This document shows positions 4,744 through 6,082 of a DNA stretch of 6,082 nucleotides, in pieces. The stretch spans positions 1-6,082 of the forward strand of contig CAZGRE010000059.1 of the NCBI GenBank assembly GCA_964528085.1. The letters run 5' to 3'. A model generated the notes under the pieces. The model was not told where the DNA came from. It ran no database searches and saw only the letters and a program-made list of their open reading frames with translations. Position numbers and translations under genes: made by a program. The DNA is from B2-G16 sp964528085 (GTDB lineage: Bacteria; Bipolaricaulota; Bipolaricaulia; UBA7950; UBA9294). Positions within the stretch are counted from its first letter, which is position 1. Each line of letters starts with the position of its first letter.

Positions 4744-5797
4744 GGGTCTGTCGAGATTCGAACGCTACCTTTCGGTCTGGGTCGGGACCTGCATCCTCAT
4801 CGGGATCGGAATCGGATGGGTATTCCCCGCCTTCCCCGCGATCCTCAAGCGGGCGGAGATCGCGCACGTATCGATCCCAGTGGCGGTCCTCATCTGGCTG
4901 ATGATCTACCCGATGATGGTCCAGATCGATTTCTCGAGCATCCGGAAGGCGGGGAGGGAGCCAAAGGGACTCGGGTTAACGCTGCTCGTCAACTGGGGGA
5001 TCAAGCCGTTCACCATGGCCGGTATCTCAGCCCTGTTCCTGTTCGTCCTGTTCAGGTACTGGATTCCCCCCGAGCTCGCCCGCGAGTACTACGCCGGGGC
5101 GATCCTCCTCGGGGCGGCGCCGTGCACAGCGATGGTCTTCATCTGGAGCTATCTCTCGCACGGGGATCCGGGCTACACCCTGATCCAGGTGGCGGTGAAC
5201 GATCTCGTCCTGATCTTCCTCTACGCCCCGATCGTCAAGCTCCTCCTCGGGCTGTCGCGGATATACGTCCCTTACGACACCATCCTCATCTCCGTCGGGC
5301 TGTACGTCGTCATCCCGCTCATCCTCGGGTACGTCTCGCGCCGAAGCCTCATCCGCCGCAAGGGGGAGGAATGGTTCGTAACGAGGTTCGTCGGCCGGCT
5401 GAGGCCGGTGACGACCGGCGGGCTCCTCCTCACCCTGATCGTACTCTTCGCCTATCAAGGGGAGAGGATCATATCCCATCCACTCCACATCCTTCTAATC
5501 GCCGTCCCGCTCGCGATCCAGACGTTCCTCATATTCGCGATCGGCTATGGCGCGGCCTGGCTGTTTAGGATCCCCCATCCGATCGCGGCGCCGGCGGCGA
5601 TGATCGGGGCGAGCAACTTCTTCGAGCTCGCCGTCGCGGTGGCGATCTCCCTGTTCGGCCTGGAGTCAGGGGCGGCGCTCGCCACCGTCGTCGGCGTGCT
5701 GGAGGAGGTCCCGATCATGCTTGCATTGGTCGCTATTGCCAACAGGACGAAAAAGCGGTTTATCCGGTACACTTCGGTGAGTGAGGCCCGGGTATGA
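4730..5797 (+). CDS. acr3: Arsenite efflux permease Acr3
   Basis: Inner-membrane As(III) exporter (Acr3/BART superfamily, ten helices), driven by the proton-motive force. Seen in 355 residues from GTG: LSRFERYLSVWVGTCILIG (7-25), LIWLMIYPMMVQIDF (54-68), the essential-cysteine segment LLGAAPCTAMVFIWSYL (126-142; C132), the NDLV motif (157-160), and near the C-terminus IGASNFFELAVAVAISLFGL (292-311) and ATVVGVLEEVPIML (318-331). The conserved cysteine of helix 4 and the glutamate of the EVP motif (E326), both known to be needed for transport in characterised Acr3, are present. The residue before that glutamate is also Glu, where Val is usual. The gene overlaps arsR by 14 nt. There is no arsC or arsM in the window. 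Confidence 0.96.
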   Translation: MSRVKGLSRFERYLSVWVGTCILIGIGIGWVFPAFPAILKRAEIAHVSIPVAVLIWLMIYPMMVQIDFSSIRKAGREPKGLGLTLLVNWGIKPFTMAGISALFLFVLFRYWIPPELAREYYAGAILLGAAPCTAMVFIWSYLSHGDPGYTLIQVAVNDLVLIFLYAPIVKLLLGLSRIYVPYDTILISVGLYVVIPLILGYVSRRSLIRRKGEEWFVTRFVGRLRPVTTGGLLLTLIVLFAYQGERIISHPLHILLIAVPLAIQTFLIFAIGYGAAWLFRIPHPIAAPAAMIGASNFFELAVAVAISLFGLESGAALATVVGVLEEVPIMLALVAIANRTKKRFIRYTSVSEARV

Positions 5798-5809
5798 TCC
5801 GGGCCTCAC
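5781..5809 (+). terminator. Strong hairpin across the acr3 stop codon (terminator or attenuator, no U tract)
   Basis: GTGAGGCCCGG (5781-5791) and CCGGGCCTCAC (5799-5809) form a perfect 11-bp stem around a 7-nt loop (GTATGAT) that contains the acr3 TGA stop. It is followed by AGAAAAAGGAGG, not a U run, so it is not a textbook intrinsic terminator. It may stabilise the arsR-acr3 message, cause partial termination, or shape translation of the next gene, whose ribosome site starts 6 nt downstream. Confidence 0.5.
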
Positions 5810-5825
5810 AGAAAAAGGAGGGAAC

Positions 5826-6082
5826 ATGCGTAGAACGATCCTTGCTGTACTGGTTATGATCCTCGGGGCGAGCGCCCTCGCCACCGGGACCGTCGAGCTC
5901 TCCGTCGATAACCCGGTCTTCGACTTCGGAACCGTGGTCGAGGGGAGCTTCGTCATCCACACGTTTGTATTGACCAATACGGGCGATGAGACCCTGACGA
6001 TCACCAAGGTGAGGACCACCTGCGGGTGCACGACGACCGCCCTCGCCAAGTCGACCCTCGATCCGGGCGAGTCGGTCGAGCT
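5826..6082 (+). CDS. Secreted DUF1573-family protein (3' end missing)
   Basis: Exported protein of unknown function with an Ig-like DUF1573 domain (ASPM/SPD-2/Hydin-related). Seen in 85 residues: a signal peptide (MRRT, hydrophobic ILAVLVMILGASALA, likely cleavage after ASALA or nearby), then the family pattern NPVFDFGTVVEGSFVIHTFVLTNTGDETLTI and VRTTCGCTTT (about residues 62-71), where the CGC is the signature cysteine motif. The start is set by AAGGAGG at 5815-5821, 4 nt from the ATG. It follows acr3 by 28 nt behind a strong hairpin, so it may be the third gene of the arsenic operon or partly uncoupled from it. DUF1573 proteins often stand near thioredoxin or cytochrome genes; what follows is outside the window. 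Length cannot be judged. Confidence 0.88.
   Translation, partial: MRRTILAVLVMILGASALATGTVELSVDNPVFDFGTVVEGSFVIHTFVLTNTGDETLTITKVRTTCGCTTTALAKSTLDPGESVE

Noticed and set aside
4816..5568. 250-codon shifted frame inside acr3
   Set aside because: Same explanation: R/P/H-rich shadow of a GC-rich membrane protein gene.
1..6082. CRISPR arrays, insertion sequences, tRNA or rRNA genes
   Set aside because: No direct-repeat array, transposase-like protein, terminal inverted repeats or tRNA-like cloverleaf was seen; intergenic space is under about 120 nt everywhere.

Overview
The window is GC-rich bacterial DNA with compact, often overlapping genes, strong AAGGAGG-type ribosome sites and several TTG/GTG starts. 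Gene content (a complex I / group 4 hydrogenase-like module without its usual active-site ligands, arsenite efflux, a NifX-like protein and a DUF1573 periplasmic protein) suggests an anaerobic or microaerophilic, probably uncultivated bacterium. A lineage such as Bipolaricaulota/Acetothermia would fit the style, but this is only a guess; no taxonomic marker is present.

Left part, minus strand (1-2346): four tightly packed genes read leftwards as NuoB-like, NuoC-like, NuoD-like and NuoI-like (the last runs off the left edge). They are the soluble, electron-transferring arm of a complex I / energy-converting hydrogenase-related complex. The order matches EchC-D-E-F. The NuoD-like subunit keeps only the first cysteine of each hydrogenase CxxC pair (C-x2-E and C-x2-D) and also lacks the two quinone-contacting residues of complex I, so it looks like neither a [NiFe]-hydrogenase nor a quinone reductase. 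No membrane subunit lies in the window; these should be beyond the left edge or elsewhere.

Divergent control region (2347-2510): a good leftward promoter (TTGACG-N17-TAAACT) drives the complex. Its -35 box is one arm of a perfect 9-bp inverted repeat. The other arm carries a rightward TTGACG and also the TTG start codon of an ArsR-family regulator.

Right part, plus strand: unit A (2460-4275) is arsR-like (CxC type), a ten-helix TDT/SLAC1-TehA family transporter, and a NifX/NifB-like protein with a His-rich tail. Unit B (4305-6082) has a clear promoter overlapping a perfect 8-8-8 dyad operator, then arsR (CVC type), acr3 arsenite permease (14-nt overlap with arsR), a strong hairpin across the acr3 stop codon, and a secreted DUF1573 protein cut by the right edge. 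Unit B is a recognisable arsenic-resistance operon. Unit A may be a second ArsR-controlled efflux or anion-channel unit. A degenerate copy of the unit B operator lies at the start of the unit A arsR with the same geometry relative to a TTGACG box, so the two regulators may share or cross-read sites, and the divergent complex could fall under the same control.
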